Of a stretch of DNA of 64,000 nt, positions 34,186 through 46,422 are shown in pieces. The translations under genes were made by a program, and so were the position numbers. The DNA is from Ehretia macrophylla (Eukaryota > Streptophyta > Magnoliopsida > Boraginales > Ehretiaceae): the NCBI GenBank assembly GCA_037974665.1, contig CM075773.1, positions 48,190,080 through 48,254,079 on the forward strand. The letters are read 5' to 3'. Every line of letters begins with the position of its first letter. The first letter of the stretch is position 1. The notes beneath the pieces are model-generated. The model was not told where the DNA came from, did no database searches, and saw only the letters and a list, made by a program, of their open reading frames with translations.

Positions 34186-35667
34186 CTCAAGATCAACTAG
34201 AAAGTTAATTTTTCTTAGGCTAGTTCCAGTAGGCTTTTTGCGTGATTTATTTGGACCATATCTCGTTCAGGTAAGATTATATACGTGTAACTTGAAAGAT
34301 TCTCCTAAGGGAGAGCGCTTCGTCATAAAAGAAAACATTATAGAATTTCGTTTTATCTAAATTAATTGCCATTAAAATGGAATAATTTCTTCGAAAGATT
34401 TGTTATCCACATTTTATTTGTAACTCGTCTTATGTTGTCTATGGTATTATCACTTTTGGCTAATTACCATTCTCTAACTGTTCATAAGTAAGCATGCAAG
34501 AAAGATTAGAATAAAAAATTTCTGCATGAATTGGAGAAGTTAATTTCCTTGCAGTTCGTAAGGAATTGAAATAAAAAAAAAATCAGTTAATATAGGAAGA
34601 AGAAGCTTATGGTGAAACTTTCTCATCCACAGTTAGTGGTGAGATATTCTTTAAGTGACCTTTATATTGAGTGGAGGTTTGTAATTTCTGGTGAGGCCAT
34701 GTTTGAGCTGATGGAGGTAACGTGCTTGAGTCGTCCTCCTCACCTCCAGTCAATATGGTTAGCCTCACCCGACTATCTGATCTGGCCAACCACCAGCTCT
34801 TTTCTGATTAACCATCTCAATAATCATACTAGAATTAGATCAGACGTATATATCACGTGTCGAATTCTGATTGGTTGAATCTTTTATCCTTATCAATTTG
34901 GATGAAAATACCAAACACTCACTACCAAATTATTAGGAGAGCAACACAAATTAATAAATTATTACTTGATTGGACTGCTCTTTTCTATCCTTTTCCACTC
35001 CTATGCAATGAATATAGAAACACAGTGAAGATGAAAGTTGGCTATTACAAAATGCTTTCATTACCATGTACGACTTATGCGAACTATGTTTTTAAGCTAT
35101 ATGCAAGTCTTGGCATAATTATTGGGCGTTGCCTACAGCATTGTCCATGCCATGTTCTTTCTGACGCGCCATAACTACTGCTATGCCTAACATTGCTAGA
35201 TGAGGAAATCATTTTGACTTGGTATATCTTACGATATCATTCGATTTTGAAGAAGTAAATTGAGAGCTAAGCAAAAATCGTTGTGGGAAACTCTGTCAAT
35301 TCTTTCTTTTTTTTTTTTTTTGGTGACTAACCACTGATCATATTTTTCCTTTCTATTTGATTTCTAATAGGGAAGAGATGACTACATGTGTCCGACATTC
35401 ATCATTCCTTAATATGTCCATCCAATCAAATATGACACCTCGAGTAGAGAAGCATATAGATAAGACACTACTAAACAAACCTCCTACTAGGCTAATGCCC
35501 CTATAAGAATGACAATAAGTTAGATCCAAATGGAGACTCACACCTCTCTTATCCACCAGTATCTTAAATATCTGATCTCCTAAAATTTTGTGTTCACATC
35601 ATTTGCCTATCCATTTTCACTCTCCACAACATTCCTGATACATGAAATGCCAAAAGAGATATCCTAA

Positions 35668-35952
35668 CCTATTTTAATCTCACTCAAACAGCTCCCTTAT
35701 GTTTAACTAATCTCTTATTTTAAGAAATTCTTATTCTAATTTAACTCCAATAGCTCTTATATTTTAACTAATCTCTTTCTTAAGGGTCAGTTGAGACCTT
35801 TGGTGATATGGGGGATGAGATGTTTGTGGGATTGAAGCTCCGATCTCGTAAAATATAAGGGATTAGATAAGGGAGCTGTTGGAGTAATTTAGCACTAATA
35901 GCTCCCTAAATATAAAGAATATGAAGGTTTGGAGAATCTATTAGAGATGACC
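35668..35952. mobile_element. Palindromic MITE with TAA flanks
   Basis: The left arm CACTCAAACAGCTCCCTTAT is mirrored by the right-arm ATAAGGGAGCTGTTGGAG, and AACTAATCTCTT by a matching AAGGGATTAGATAAG. TAA flanks both ends (35665-35667, 35953-35955), suggesting a Tourist-type element. The outermost bases do not match well. Confidence 0.5.
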
Positions 35953-38423
35953 TAAGTAGGAGACCTTACACCTTGGTTAGGCAAGGAAGAAAAAGGAGAG
36001 AAGATAATATGGTAGAAGTCTATGTAATATCTCTCTCAAGTTTGTACATTATTCAATAAAATTAAAGTTACTTCATTAGTGTTGTTTCCTTCTTAAGTTT
36101 TTTCAATTCACCCCACTTCAGTTTTTTTTTTTTTCATAATACTAGCTTATATATTGAATTGAGGAATAGGACTCGAGGACAAACATGTAAATATAGCTGC
36201 CGTCTATTTTGATAGTTCAACTAAGTTTTAGAAATATACTAAAAGACATAAAAAAACGTGAAGTATAATTAGATCAATTTTTGAGACGACCTTACCAATT
36301 TCCTTCCTCGTTGTTAAATTAAATTGCATGAAATGAGGACTACTTTTTATAGCATAAAGGATCCATTTTAGATTCATTATTTCTCATTGTTAAGATGAAT
36401 TTTGAAAATCCAATTTTGCAGAAATTCAAATCAATGTCCATGTGAGTAGGACTCAACACTCAGAGACGCGAATGGTATTTCTCTTGGGAAGCCTTATTCA
36501 ATGCTATCAACAGAAAAAAAAGAGAAGGAAAGTGACAACTTTGTCTGAAACCTCCCTTGGAATGATTTTTCTCAAGGAGATAAGAGAAATAGTGTGAGTG
36601 GGGACTCTCAAGTGGGCAATAGTGTTTGGGCAATTTATTCGTCTATTCCAATCATAACCATGCACTATCATGAGTTGATAGATGCTTTTGCCTAACTGGT
36701 GTGAGCTTAGACCAATGTACATGTATGGACTATGGAGGGACCCAATGGTATTTATTAGTTAATCTTAACCACTTTGGTGAGGATATGGTTTGATTGATGA
36801 GTTTTAATGGTGTGTGGTCCACAACTTCTTCGATTACACTCGAGATTCATCGTACACTTAGAGATTCATGGTGATGCATATAACTTCTTTTTTTTTTTTT
36901 TTTTTTTTTTTTTACATAATCGATAATGTATATAATTTTGCTTCACAGTAATAACGCTAACGTGACGTTTCTTCTCAGTTGGCATGGGGAGAAATTTGTT
37001 ATTTGTAGCCAAAAGAAAATTAGGTTTTGCATGCTGTTTAGCGGGACTTAACGAGTAATATTTTATGTATTTTTTTTATTTTTTTATTTTTTTATTATTT
37101 TATTTAATAAGAATTTATATGTTAATATCAAATCTCTCATATATATATATATAATAGAAATTTTATTATATAGAGAGAAGTAAAGAAATAATATAAACCA
37201 CTATTTAACTTCAATTATTAGCAAAAATGCCAAGAAAATTGATGCTTAGAACCCCTTCGGTTCTAAGCGAAACAAAAGATGACATGCCTATTCATCCAAC
37301 AATTCTTTCAAGCAGAATTATGATGAAACATCAATTGATTTTCACCATAAAGCCGTTAAGTTCACCATTTTTAAATCTATCATAGAGTTGTCGTGAAAAT
37401 GATATTACTTAATTAACAACTCAAATAATAATAATATGTCTATAATTTAGACATTTTTATCTTCTTCAATGACTTCTAATTTCCAATTTTGTGATTATTT
37501 CAAAATAAAAAGATTTAAAAAACAAAAAAAATAAAATAAAACCCATAGTTATTCACTTGGGGTGCATAGTCATCTAGTCAATAGTCAAACATAGAAGTAC
37601 ACAAAAATACTATAGTATAATGACTAACGCAGCTTTAGGCCATCAACTCATAATGATTTTAAGCCGCTTAGCTACAAGCCAAAACAGCACACATGGTTAC
37701 CTCCTCCATTTTACCATATGATGGTCAAAAGCTTTGCACGAGGCCATCATTTATCTAGTACTATGTGCGTGTGTGAGAGAGAAAGAAGAGAGAGAGAGTA
37801 CAAAAAATATGGTTCTTCTTTTATGAGATATGTGACAAATTTGTCACATTAATATAAACAAAAAGTATTTCAATTAATTAATAAATGTCATTTAATTGTC
37901 ATAAGTGGAAGTATCATAATAATTTATTTAAAACTCTGTAAGATCAAATTAATAAAAAAAAAATTTCTGATATTCTGACATGACATGTCTGCATAATACA
38001 GACTAACATAAATTAACCTCATAAAATAATAACTTGATATGTGATTGTGACAAATTTACCATATGTCTCATGAAAATTTTTTCCCAAAAAACATAGAAAA
38101 AAGTAGTAGGAAAGTATTTCGAGGGAGGCAAATGCCATGATTGAGATAATTGGTTCTCTACTGACACAAACTCGTTGTCATGGTTGAACAAGATTCTCTT
38201 ATAATATCATGATAATATTAATTATTATTATAATAAAATATAAATAATTTTTTTTTATAATACTATAATATTATAAATGATATTCAACGATAATAAATTA
38301 TTACTATCATAATCATTCACAATTATTCTATTTTACTCATAATTTTATAACGTTATAAGCCGAACACATCCACCCAAAAAACAAAAAAGGAAAAAGAAAA
38401 GAAGAAACCAACATTACATTTTC

Positions 38424-38430
38424 TATATAA
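38424..38430 (+). promoter_or_regulatory. Likely TATA box of the HD-Zip gene
   Basis: TATATAA in a CT/C-rich setting lies 169 bases before the HD-Zip ATG. The following sequence is CT-rich (TTCTCTTTATC, CGTCTCTCTACAAACCC), as in plant 5' leaders, so transcription probably starts near 38455-38470. Confidence 0.5.
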
Positions 38431-38598
38431 CCCCCCATCCACTGCTCACCCATCTCACCATTCTGCAAAGCTACTTCTCTTTATCTTTACACTTTTCGTC
38501 TCTCTACAAACCCTTGCAGGCTCAACTATACTGCTCTTTAAACAACAAATTAGCAGAAATCAAGCAAGTGTTAAAGAAGAAGTGCTTTTTCTTGGCTT

Positions 38599-41063
38599 AT
38601 GAAAATGGTGGTGGAAAAAGAAGACTTGGGTCTAAGCTTAAGCTTAAGCTTTCCAGATAATAGGAATACTAGTAATTCCACAAGTACTTCGCTTCAGCTC
38701 AACATGATGCAGCAGCCATGTCCATCTCCTTCACCTTTCAATCTCATTCAGAAGACCTCTTGGCCTGAAGCTTTTGTTTCCTCAGGTTAGATTCTTGATC
38801 TACACTTACCACCCAAAAAAAAGAAAAGAAAAGAAAAAAGAAAAGATTCTTGATCTATGCATGCCTAGGGTAAACTGTGAAGTATTTTTTTATATCTAAA
38901 AGTTCGGGTAAAACGGTTAAGTAGTGGCTTATTATATTGTAAGTTCGAATCTGGGTTCCACCTTTGTTGTACCAAAGTTTTTCTTTTAAACTCAGCCTGT
39001 AAATACCTCAGATCTAATATTAAAGATGGTTTTTTTTTTCTTTTTCTTCTTTCCCCTCTTCACATTTCTCTAAATTTTCATCATTTTCTCTTCGCTTTTG
39101 ATATGTATTCAGCTTTATATTCACCCCTTTTTCTGTTTTTTTATTTTTTTATTTTAAATTATTGCTAAAGGGATCTTTTTTTAACGCCCTTTTGTCATTA
39201 ATTGATCTGAAAAACTAAATCCAATTCTGTAATATCATTTTATCTGATCTGGGTTACTAAATTTTATTGTAGCTTATTGTGATCTCTATCTTTGTAAGAG
39301 ACATGATAGTACTTTAGTAAATTTAAGTAATAACTCAGTGTTAATAATATTTTTTTTTGGTCGGGTGTTAATCAATGTTCAGTACAGTTATTTTTAAGTT
39401 TATAACGCAGTCTTGCTGGGAAATTCAAGATTTTTGACTTGGAACATGACATCTAAGTCAGAGGTTAACCTTTTCTTTTCGTTATGCATCTATTCACGTG
39501 AGACTCATATCATTTTGTTGACTTAGTCATCTTAATGCCAGCTCTCGAAATGATCTTTCAGCATAGAAAAACAAGAAGCTCAACGACCACTTTATAAGAC
39601 GTACTAATTGGTTTTAGGATATGAAACACAAGATTCTTAGCAATTGGTTATCTGTTAATGATCTCCTTTAATGTTAATTGCTTGCAGATAGAAGTGGTGT
39701 AGGAGTTGAAACGAGGACGTTTCTGAAGGGGATCGATGTGAATCGTGTGCCAGGGGCGGCTGAGTCCGAGGAGGAGGCCGGCGTGTCATCACCGAACAGC
39801 ACGGTTTCAAGCGTGAGCGGAAAACGCAGCGAGAGAGAGGCCAACGGCGAAGAGCATGAAATAGAAAGGGCGAGCTCGAGAGGCATTAGTGATGAAGAAG
39901 ATGGTGAAGCTTGTAGAAAGAAGCTTAGGTTGTCCAAAGACCAAGCTGCAATTCTTGAAGAGAGCTTTAAAGAACACAATACTCTCAATCCAGTAAGCAT
40001 AACATAAGCTCTACTATGTTCTCATTTTTTTAGATGATTAGTGTCGAGTTAAATTGACGAATCTCATTTAAAAGTTTAACCCAGGATAAGGGTTCTATCT
40101 TATTTAGTACACGTGAAAATATTCTTTTTAAATGGGCGATGATGAAACGATTTGGGCTTGAGGACTCTTTTAATATCTAGATCTAATATTATGTAAATTG
40201 ACCACCTTGATTAAAAGTACTTACAATTATATAGGACTTTACTTTATTTATTTATTCTCATATGCGAACGAACTTTTTTAATATATTTTCCTGAAAGACG
40301 AGGGTGTTTTTGTGTTTGCAGAAGCAAAAATTGGCTTTGGCTAAGAGGCTTGGGTTGAGGCCGAGGCAGGTTGAGGTGTGGTTTCAGAACAGGAGAGCAA
40401 GGTAAGATATTTAGTTTATTTTCGAATCGCTAGTTACATTTCACTATTTATTTGATTATTGATTAAATATAGTCTTTAATAGGATAAAACATTTAGGTGA
40501 AATGATCTGGATAATTTACCATCATGAGATCTCTCGTAATATTATATGATATGAGAGGATCTAAACCCGTGTCCATACAGTATTATAGATGTTATTACGT
40601 AGGATCATGCTTTTATTTGGTCTTAGTCAACTTTTTGAATGCAAAGAACATTGCCTCTAATTGAATATATTTGATATGCTTTCAACTAAAGGGTGCTACA
40701 AATTTGTTGTACAGGACTAAGCTGAAGCAAACTGAAGTTGACTGTGAATTCCTAAAGAGATGTTGTGAGAATTTGACAGAGGAGAACAGGAGATTACAGA
40801 AGGAAGTGCAAGAACTGAGAGCCCTTAAGCTGTCACCACAATTCTACATGCAGATGACCCCTCCTACAACCCTCACCATGTGCCCTTCATGTGAGCGCGT
40901 TGCGGTCCCACAATCCACCTCATCTTCGGCCCCATTAACGACACCTGTCAACCCGCGACTAAATCAAATGGGCCCTGCTCAACCCCGGCCCATCCCGTTC
41001 AACTTATGGGCTGCTGCACCCATGACAAACCGTCCTCTGGATGCCCTTCGTACTCGATCGTAA
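38599..41063 (+). CDS. HAT4: HD-Zip class II transcription factor, HAT4/ATHB-2 clade
   Basis: Four exons, 38599-38785, 39688-39992, 40322-40401 and 40715-41063, join in frame (phases 1, 0, 2) into 306 residues. The N-terminus [13 protein letters not shown] contains an LxLxL EAR-type repression motif. Next come [11 protein letters not shown] and [20 protein letters not shown], both hallmarks of the HAT1/HAT2/HAT4 group. The homeodomain begins [20 protein letters not shown] and ends with helix 3 [15 protein letters not shown]. The leucine zipper starts [18 protein letters not shown], and the CPSCE redox motif (MCPSCERV) and terminal DALRTRS follow. HAT4/ATHB-2 is a nuclear repressor, rapidly induced by shade (low red:far-red), that promotes elongation and modulates auxin responses. 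Introns are small apart from the first (0.9 kb), which carries a retroposed tail next to its donor. HAT1 or HAT2 orthology is less likely. Confidence 0.92.
38803..38843 (+). mobile_element. Extremely 5'-truncated retroposon tail flanked by a 14-bp duplication
   Basis: AGATTCTTGATCTA occurs perfectly at 38789-38802 and 38844-38857. Between them are CACTTACCACCC and a long A/AAAAG-rich stretch, resembling the last bases and poly-A of SINEs in this window (compare TCACGTCACCC plus A run at 22.13 kb). The insert starts within 20 bases of the exon 1 splice donor of the HD-Zip gene. Confidence 0.6.
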
Positions 41064-42123
41064 TTTTCTCAGTCGGTCAAAGGGCATTGTTGTCAATGAT
41101 GTTACTCCTTTAACTTCGGAAACCTTGTTGAGTATGTATGGAGGAAGCTAAGAATTATAAAAGCATGCCTTGTAATGTACTTGCAAAATTTCATGAGCTC
41201 TAAGATATGGTTGTTGAACTCTTGATTTGGTGGGTCTTAAATGTTTTTTGGTTTCATGGCCCATCTTCTTTGATAAACTATTAGATTAGTCGTGGCACTA
41301 ATTACTCTTCCCCAACTAATGACCATTTGTGGCATAAAGTATTTATATATATTCAAGAGTACGTGAAATAGTTGAGTAATAATTTATCTAGAGTTCTGCA
41401 TTTAACGGCTTTGGCCTTATTTAAAAAAGAAAAAAAAAAAAAGCTAAGGTAACATGCAGTCACAATGAGATAATTTGGATATTTCATCTCAGTTGAATAT
41501 TTCTGTTATATATAACAAGAGGATCTAAATCCTTAAAAGCAGTATCTACTATCTTGCTGCAATGAGATCCTGGTTTCCATGGACTACCCCTATACTACTC
41601 AATTTAGAGGGTGTTTGGCTTGGCTTAGCTTATCTATTTTTGGGACAAAAGAGCTTATAAGAAGTTTTTTGTTTGGAGGATCTGTAAGCGGACAGTGAAG
41701 TACAAACATGTTTTTTTCAGGGTAGAGGCAACGAAAGAAAACATGGAAGGCAAAGATATCCCATCTTCTACGAGTGATGTATTTCAACGATGATATTTTT
41801 TAAATCATTTCATCATAACTATATATGACCGGAGGTGCTTTACTTTTACCAGTTACATATTACAATCCCTGAAGGATGCCACATTAATGGTTTGAAGTCC
41901 TTGAGAAATATGGCATTCTGTTCCTCTATAACTTTTAGATAGTCGTAGGAAGTTCCCAATTGTATATGCTCACAAGGCTAGTCATTTACATTATAACACT
42001 ACCAAACATACAAACACACAATCAATATCATGAAGAATCAACACAGAGATGATACTAAAACCAATCAAATTTGCTGCATAAAACTCTTAACAATGAAAAC
42101 TGGAAAATCTGAAATCCACCATG
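41064..42123. other. Convergent spacer between HD-Zip and DUF761-type genes
   Basis: It should contain the 3' UTRs of both neighbours. An A run lies at about 41430-41442. Near 41608 GAGGGTGTTTGGCTTGGCTT resembles the start of common plant non-autonomous transposons, but no matching right end was found. No coding frame is supported. Confidence 0.5.
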
Positions 42124-43920
42124 TTACCGGGAACGGTTTATAGAAGGTTGCGTGGTCGATCTCCTGATCGATTCAATTCTCTGAAGTCTAATTTGCTCTC
42201 TGAATTTGGCTATGAACTCATCAGCCTTCTTGTTAACATCAGGTCCACCATCACTAACAGAGTCATCTGCAGGTTCTTCTTGGCATGAATTGATCACTTC
42301 TTCTTTGCCTAAGCTTTCTTCAAAGTAATCATCCTCGCTTTCAGTCTCCATGTCTTCTTCAGTCTCTGCAGGAACCTTTTCAGGAAAGTCTTCCTTCTGT
42401 GGCTTGGCGAACTCCATGAATGTAGGCTGCGACATGTTGGGAAGCTTTTCGTGCCTCAATTTATCGGTGTAATCACTGTTTGTGAAGAAAGTTTCCACCA
42501 TTTCCTCGGACCATCTCTCTGCTTTTTCGTCAATGATATTTTCATCAGATTCCTCTGCTTTCACAGGTTTCGTAACTGGTTCACTTGGTCTAATTGCTCG
42601 AATAGATTCTGTATTCGCTCTTCTTGGCGCCTCAACTCGTTCGTTGTCACTGAATTCCATTGGCACACTTCTGACACTTCGTCTCAGTTCTTTCCCCGAA
42701 GAAATCTCATAATTTGTCACACTAGAATTTGATTTCATCCGGGTAGGCTTGTGCAGAAACGGTGGAGGTGGTGGGGGAGGAGCTGGAGGGGGCGAGGACT
42801 TCTTGAAACTCTTTTTTCTCACAACGTCTTGCAAGCTTTTGGCTTGTGATTCTGATGACAAAGAAGGCGAAGGAGAAAGTTTTCTCGGTGATGATAGTGA
42901 TGGCGAAAGAGAGAGTTTATTTCGCGAAGGAGAATTTGAATCCGCTCTGGATGATACAGAGGATAAAGACCTGAAGGAACGTGATTGAAGCCTAGTGATC
43001 TCAGGATCCTCCATTGAAGGACCATCCACATCTTCCTTCATTTCCATCCTTCCTGATCTTGATCGCCATGGAATTGGTGAACGATGAACAACCTTTTCTT
43101 CCACTTCCTCCTCCAAATTTAGAGCGCTCACACCTCCAAAATTTCCATTTCTTGATTTGTTCTCATTGCCTGAGAAGCGCTTTGAACCAGAACGATGAAC
43201 AACATTTTCCTCCACTTTCTCCTCCAGATTTTGAGGCCTCACGCCTCTGAATTCGCCATTGATAAGTATATCTGCATTGTTTGAGAAACGCTTTGAACCC
43301 GAACCTAAACTCGAACTTGATCTACTCAGAGAACCAGCTAAATTATCAGATTCTTCAGTTGTTTCCAGCGTATCAGGCTCAAAAACACGAGACTTCAAAC
43401 TCCTTACGGGCAAATACAACGGCTTTTCGCGAATTTGTAAACTAGCAGCCCTCTGTTCATTACCAGCAGGGCTTTCCTTAGCTACCATAACCACTGGTTC
43501 ACCCCTATAATACTGAGAATTCCATGTTTGGACCTTGTTATCATCCAACACTGGTGAGCTTTCATGCTCATCATCAAAAACTGATGAGACCTGAAGCAAT
43601 CTAGAGATATACAATTGTGCATTATCAAATTTTGAGCTATGCTCTTTCTCTTTTTCATCATCACTTCTCTTGCTAAACAAGCCATAAGACACAGCTATGC
43701 CAACAAAAATAATCTGAAAAAGTTCCCAACTGGAAGTATCTAGATTTTGGGTTATGAATTCGGGAGCTTGTGAAGAGAGAAATGGAAGTGCTACTAAGAA
43801 AATGGTGACAACAAAAGCTTTATATAGAAAATGGTAATAGAATCTACTTGCATTTGCATGGTTTTTTGGAACTTCTGAGTCTAATCTTTGTAGTTTAGGA
43901 TAAGAAGTTGAATCTGCCAT
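42124..43920 (-). CDS. DUF4408/DUF761-type plant protein with two N-terminal membrane segments
   Basis: A single uninterrupted frame. The open frame extends up to 44109, but I chose the ATG at 43920 (MADSTSYPKLQRL), because the 63 upstream codons are leader-like and unlike the family; this gives 598 residues. Two hydrophobic segments follow, LYKAFVVTIFLVALPFL (about residues 32-48) and ELFQIIFVGIAVSYGLF (about 66-82), as in DUF4408 proteins. The long middle is Ser/Arg-rich and disordered, with a proline run (PPPAPPPPPPPF) near residue 390. The C-terminus VNKKADEFIAKFREQIRLQR is the DUF761 signature. Members are often called cotton-fibre expressed or hydroxyproline-rich-like proteins and have no settled function. 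Membrane anchoring with a large cytosolic tail is inferred. No introns are evident. Confidence 0.8.
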   Translation of the reverse strand: MADSTSYPKLQRLDSEVPKNHANASRFYYHFLYKAFVVTIFLVALPFLSSQAPEFITQNLDTSSWELFQIIFVGIAVSYGLFSKRSDDEKEKEHSSKFDNAQLYISRLLQVSSVFDDEHESSPVLDDNKVQTWNSQYYRGEPVVMVAKESPAGNEQRAASLQIREKPLYLPVRSLKSRVFEPDTLETTEESDNLAGSLSRSSSSLGSGSKRFSNNADILINGEFRGVRPQNLEEKVEENVVHRSGSKRFSGNENKSRNGNFGGVSALNLEEEVEEKVVHRSPIPWRSRSGRMEMKEDVDGPSMEDPEITRLQSRSFRSLSSVSSRADSNSPSRNKLSLSPSLSSPRKLSPSPSLSSESQAKSLQDVVRKKSFKKSSPPPAPPPPPPPFLHKPTRMKSNSSVTNYEISSGKELRRSVRSVPMEFSDNERVEAPRRANTESIRAIRPSEPVTKPVKAEESDENIIDEKAERWSEEMVETFFTNSDYTDKLRHEKLPNMSQPTFMEFAKPQKEDFPEKVPAETEEDMETESEDDYFEESLGKEEVINSCQEEPADDSVSDGGPDVNKKADEFIAKFREQIRLQRIESIRRSTTQPSINRSR

Positions 43921-46422
43921 TGATAAGTAGTAAAAGAGGAAGTTTGTTGTGGATCTTGCTAATGGTGGCAAATGTGAAAGAAGATGGATTAGATGAAGGA
44001 GAGAAGCCTTGTGGGCTAAGGAAAAGTATATAAAAGTAGAGATTGATGAAGAAAGTTTTGGGGGGTGGTGAGGTGATTTCAAGCTATGCTTTACCTTTCT
44101 TTTAACCATTTCAATGTCTTGACATCCATGCCCTTTCTATTTCTTTGTTAAAAATGTTAAAAATATTTTAGTGAGATCAGCGGTTGACAAGTCCTTAAAA
44201 TTTTTCAAAAATAAGAGTATGTCGGGGTTCAAAATTTGTTATACACTTACTTTGTAATCAACAAAGCTTGCTTACCTGCAAAAAATAGAAAATAGAGCTC
44301 CTAAAAGAAAATTATTCTTTGCTGATAATATTGCTCTCATCCTTTATAAATTCATTTCAACTTCTGAGTTATTATGTTTTGATTTGTTTTTTTTTTCGTA
44401 CAATAAAAATTGAAATTATGATTCGAATTTGAGACCTTTTATTATAAAAGGTAGTTGTTAGTGGGTCATTCTCCACAATAAGTCATATAGAAATATTAAG
44501 CACTATAGGTAATTGTACTTTTGAACGACTCCCATTTTCAGAAAATAAAAAAAATAAAAAAAATCCCATTGAATTGTACAGTGGTTAATCAAGCTTTTTT
44601 TTTTTTTACTGTAAAAAAGTTGACACAGGCTTGTGAAACTGTACATATTAGTAGTTCTCTTACAAAAAAATTTGGGTCAGTTTAGATAGTCTTTCACGTA
44701 ATTAATAAAAGTTCCCTAATGTATAAGAAACTGACAGCAGTTCAGTTTCAACTGACCAAATAATTTCCCATTTTCTAAACAAATTTTCGCGTCACTATGA
44801 CTTGTAAAGATATGATAATCTCATATTAAAGAAGGGTTGCTATTCCACAAGTCCAGACTGATATCAGTCATCTCATATGGAATAAGCCCCGCACACATGT
44901 AAGATCTACTTTTTATCTTACAACTCTACTGGACTTACATCAGTTCAGACTAATTGAAGAGTTTTTCATTAAAGAAAGATTTTAACGAATCTAGGACATT
45001 TTGGGAATGAGAAATAATGAAGGGGCCAAATAGGTTGCGTAGATGTGGTCAGGATTCTCCTTTTGGAGTGCGTACGCTAGCTTTTTGTGTGGTTTGCAAC
45101 TTTGAAGGGAATGCTTTTCTTCTCTTCTCCATATTCCAAAGTTGATTTTAGATGCTCAAAAGGACCACGCAGTGATTCATATCGTATCCATTTGTGTAAA
45201 AGAATAGTACCCATGAACATTTTATTTTGCCTACAAAAGTTGAAGGTTTAAGTTTCGAAATCTCCATATCTTTCTTATCACTCATAATAGAATTAAAGAA
45301 GTATTGAGATATGTCTTTATATTACAAAAATTATAGTCTTAAGGTGAATCTAATTTTTATTGGAGGTATATTTTTATCCAAAAAATATTTATTTTGGGTT
45401 CAAGTCAAGCATTCTGGGTTCGACTCATAAAACTTAAGAATTAATTAGATAAAATGATCGGATAGCAACCTGTTATAATAAGAGATTTTGAATTAAAACT
45501 GCGACTTTAATTTTTATTGTACTAAAATTTAAAAAAAATAAAATAACACTCTAGACAGTGGAATTGTAAACGAATGATAAGATTGGCCCTACCAAGAAAA
45601 TTTGTCTTGGAATATGTCAATTTGTATATGAGAATTATTGAGAATCACATATATGAGCTTTGACAGTTCTAGGTTGGCCTAATTCTTATTCTTTGACTAA
45701 TTCATAATGTAGGCTTTTGTTTACCGATGGTTTGAATTCTTTTCTTTTCGTGCCTTCACGGAATTTATTAATATTAATGACCGAAATGTATCAAATAGTA
45801 ATAGAAATCAATATTTCAACTGTTAGACTTTTTGTATTCTCATCTCTTTTGATAAGACCAGTAGTTTTAGCACAATGTAAATTAATTAACTTGGAAAGGA
45901 TTTAGAAAGAGAAGAGGGAAAAAAATATTAATTAGAACCAAATATTATAGTTGAATGAATAGATATTTTAATATGTATCACCCTCCCACCCTTCTGTTTT
46001 TTCTTACACAATATAATTGGGTCATATAATTAAGAAATTTAATATTCAATAAATAAATTCTCACCAAACAAAAAGAGTGAAAGAAACCGAGCGGAAAAAG
46101 AATGAAAGGGCATTATAAAGCATTGCTACTCTATTAAGACATTGTCTGGTATCTATAGTTTTTACCAAAATAAACTATGAATGTGTATCAGACCACTTTT
46201 GCTATCGTAGACATTCGATTTTTCTTAGAAATAGGGCTTGATGGCCTTTTTAGAATAAGAAATTTTACATTTCGAACACATCCACATTTTTTTAGTTAGA
46301 CATAATTTGTCTATTGTGGGACGAGTTTTTACTTCATAAAACTCGAGAATATAAAAGAATTTGAGTGAACCAATTCGATCATGAATTGATTTCGAACAAC
46401 TTGAGTCAATTTATAGCCTTAA

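Larger units (their letters stand above)
17683..38598. other. Gene-poor region of about 21 kb filled with repeat relics
   Basis: No open frame here resembles a plant gene apart from retrotransposon fragments. Identified contents, listed separately, are LINE 3' fragments, SINEs, several MITEs, a TRIM element, a GC-rich patch with G-boxes, a possible mitochondrial rRNA relic and homopolymer runs. Stretches without any recognisable element include 17950-18800, 20430-21940, 22840-23800, 23860-25340, 29600-30600, 31000-32230 and 36000-38400. These are AT-rich with scattered poly-A/T and no supported gene. Confidence 0.6.

Noticed and set aside
34127..34360. 77-codon frame with a good GTAAGA donor-like site inside
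   Set aside because: Its first 50 bases are better explained by an inverted rRNA-like relic, and the rest matches no family.
38915..38970. tRNA-like A box (TAAGTAGTGGC) and B box (AGTTCGAATCT) in intron 1 of the HD-Zip gene
   Set aside because: Suggestive of a SINE head, but no tail or target duplication is visible, so it is not listed as an element.
41608..41790. Transposon-like start GAGGGTGTTTGGCTTGGCTT
   Set aside because: No matching inverted end or target duplication could be found.
42451..43510. Several plus-strand frames inside the DUF761-type gene
   Set aside because: Shadows of the minus-strand coding sequence.
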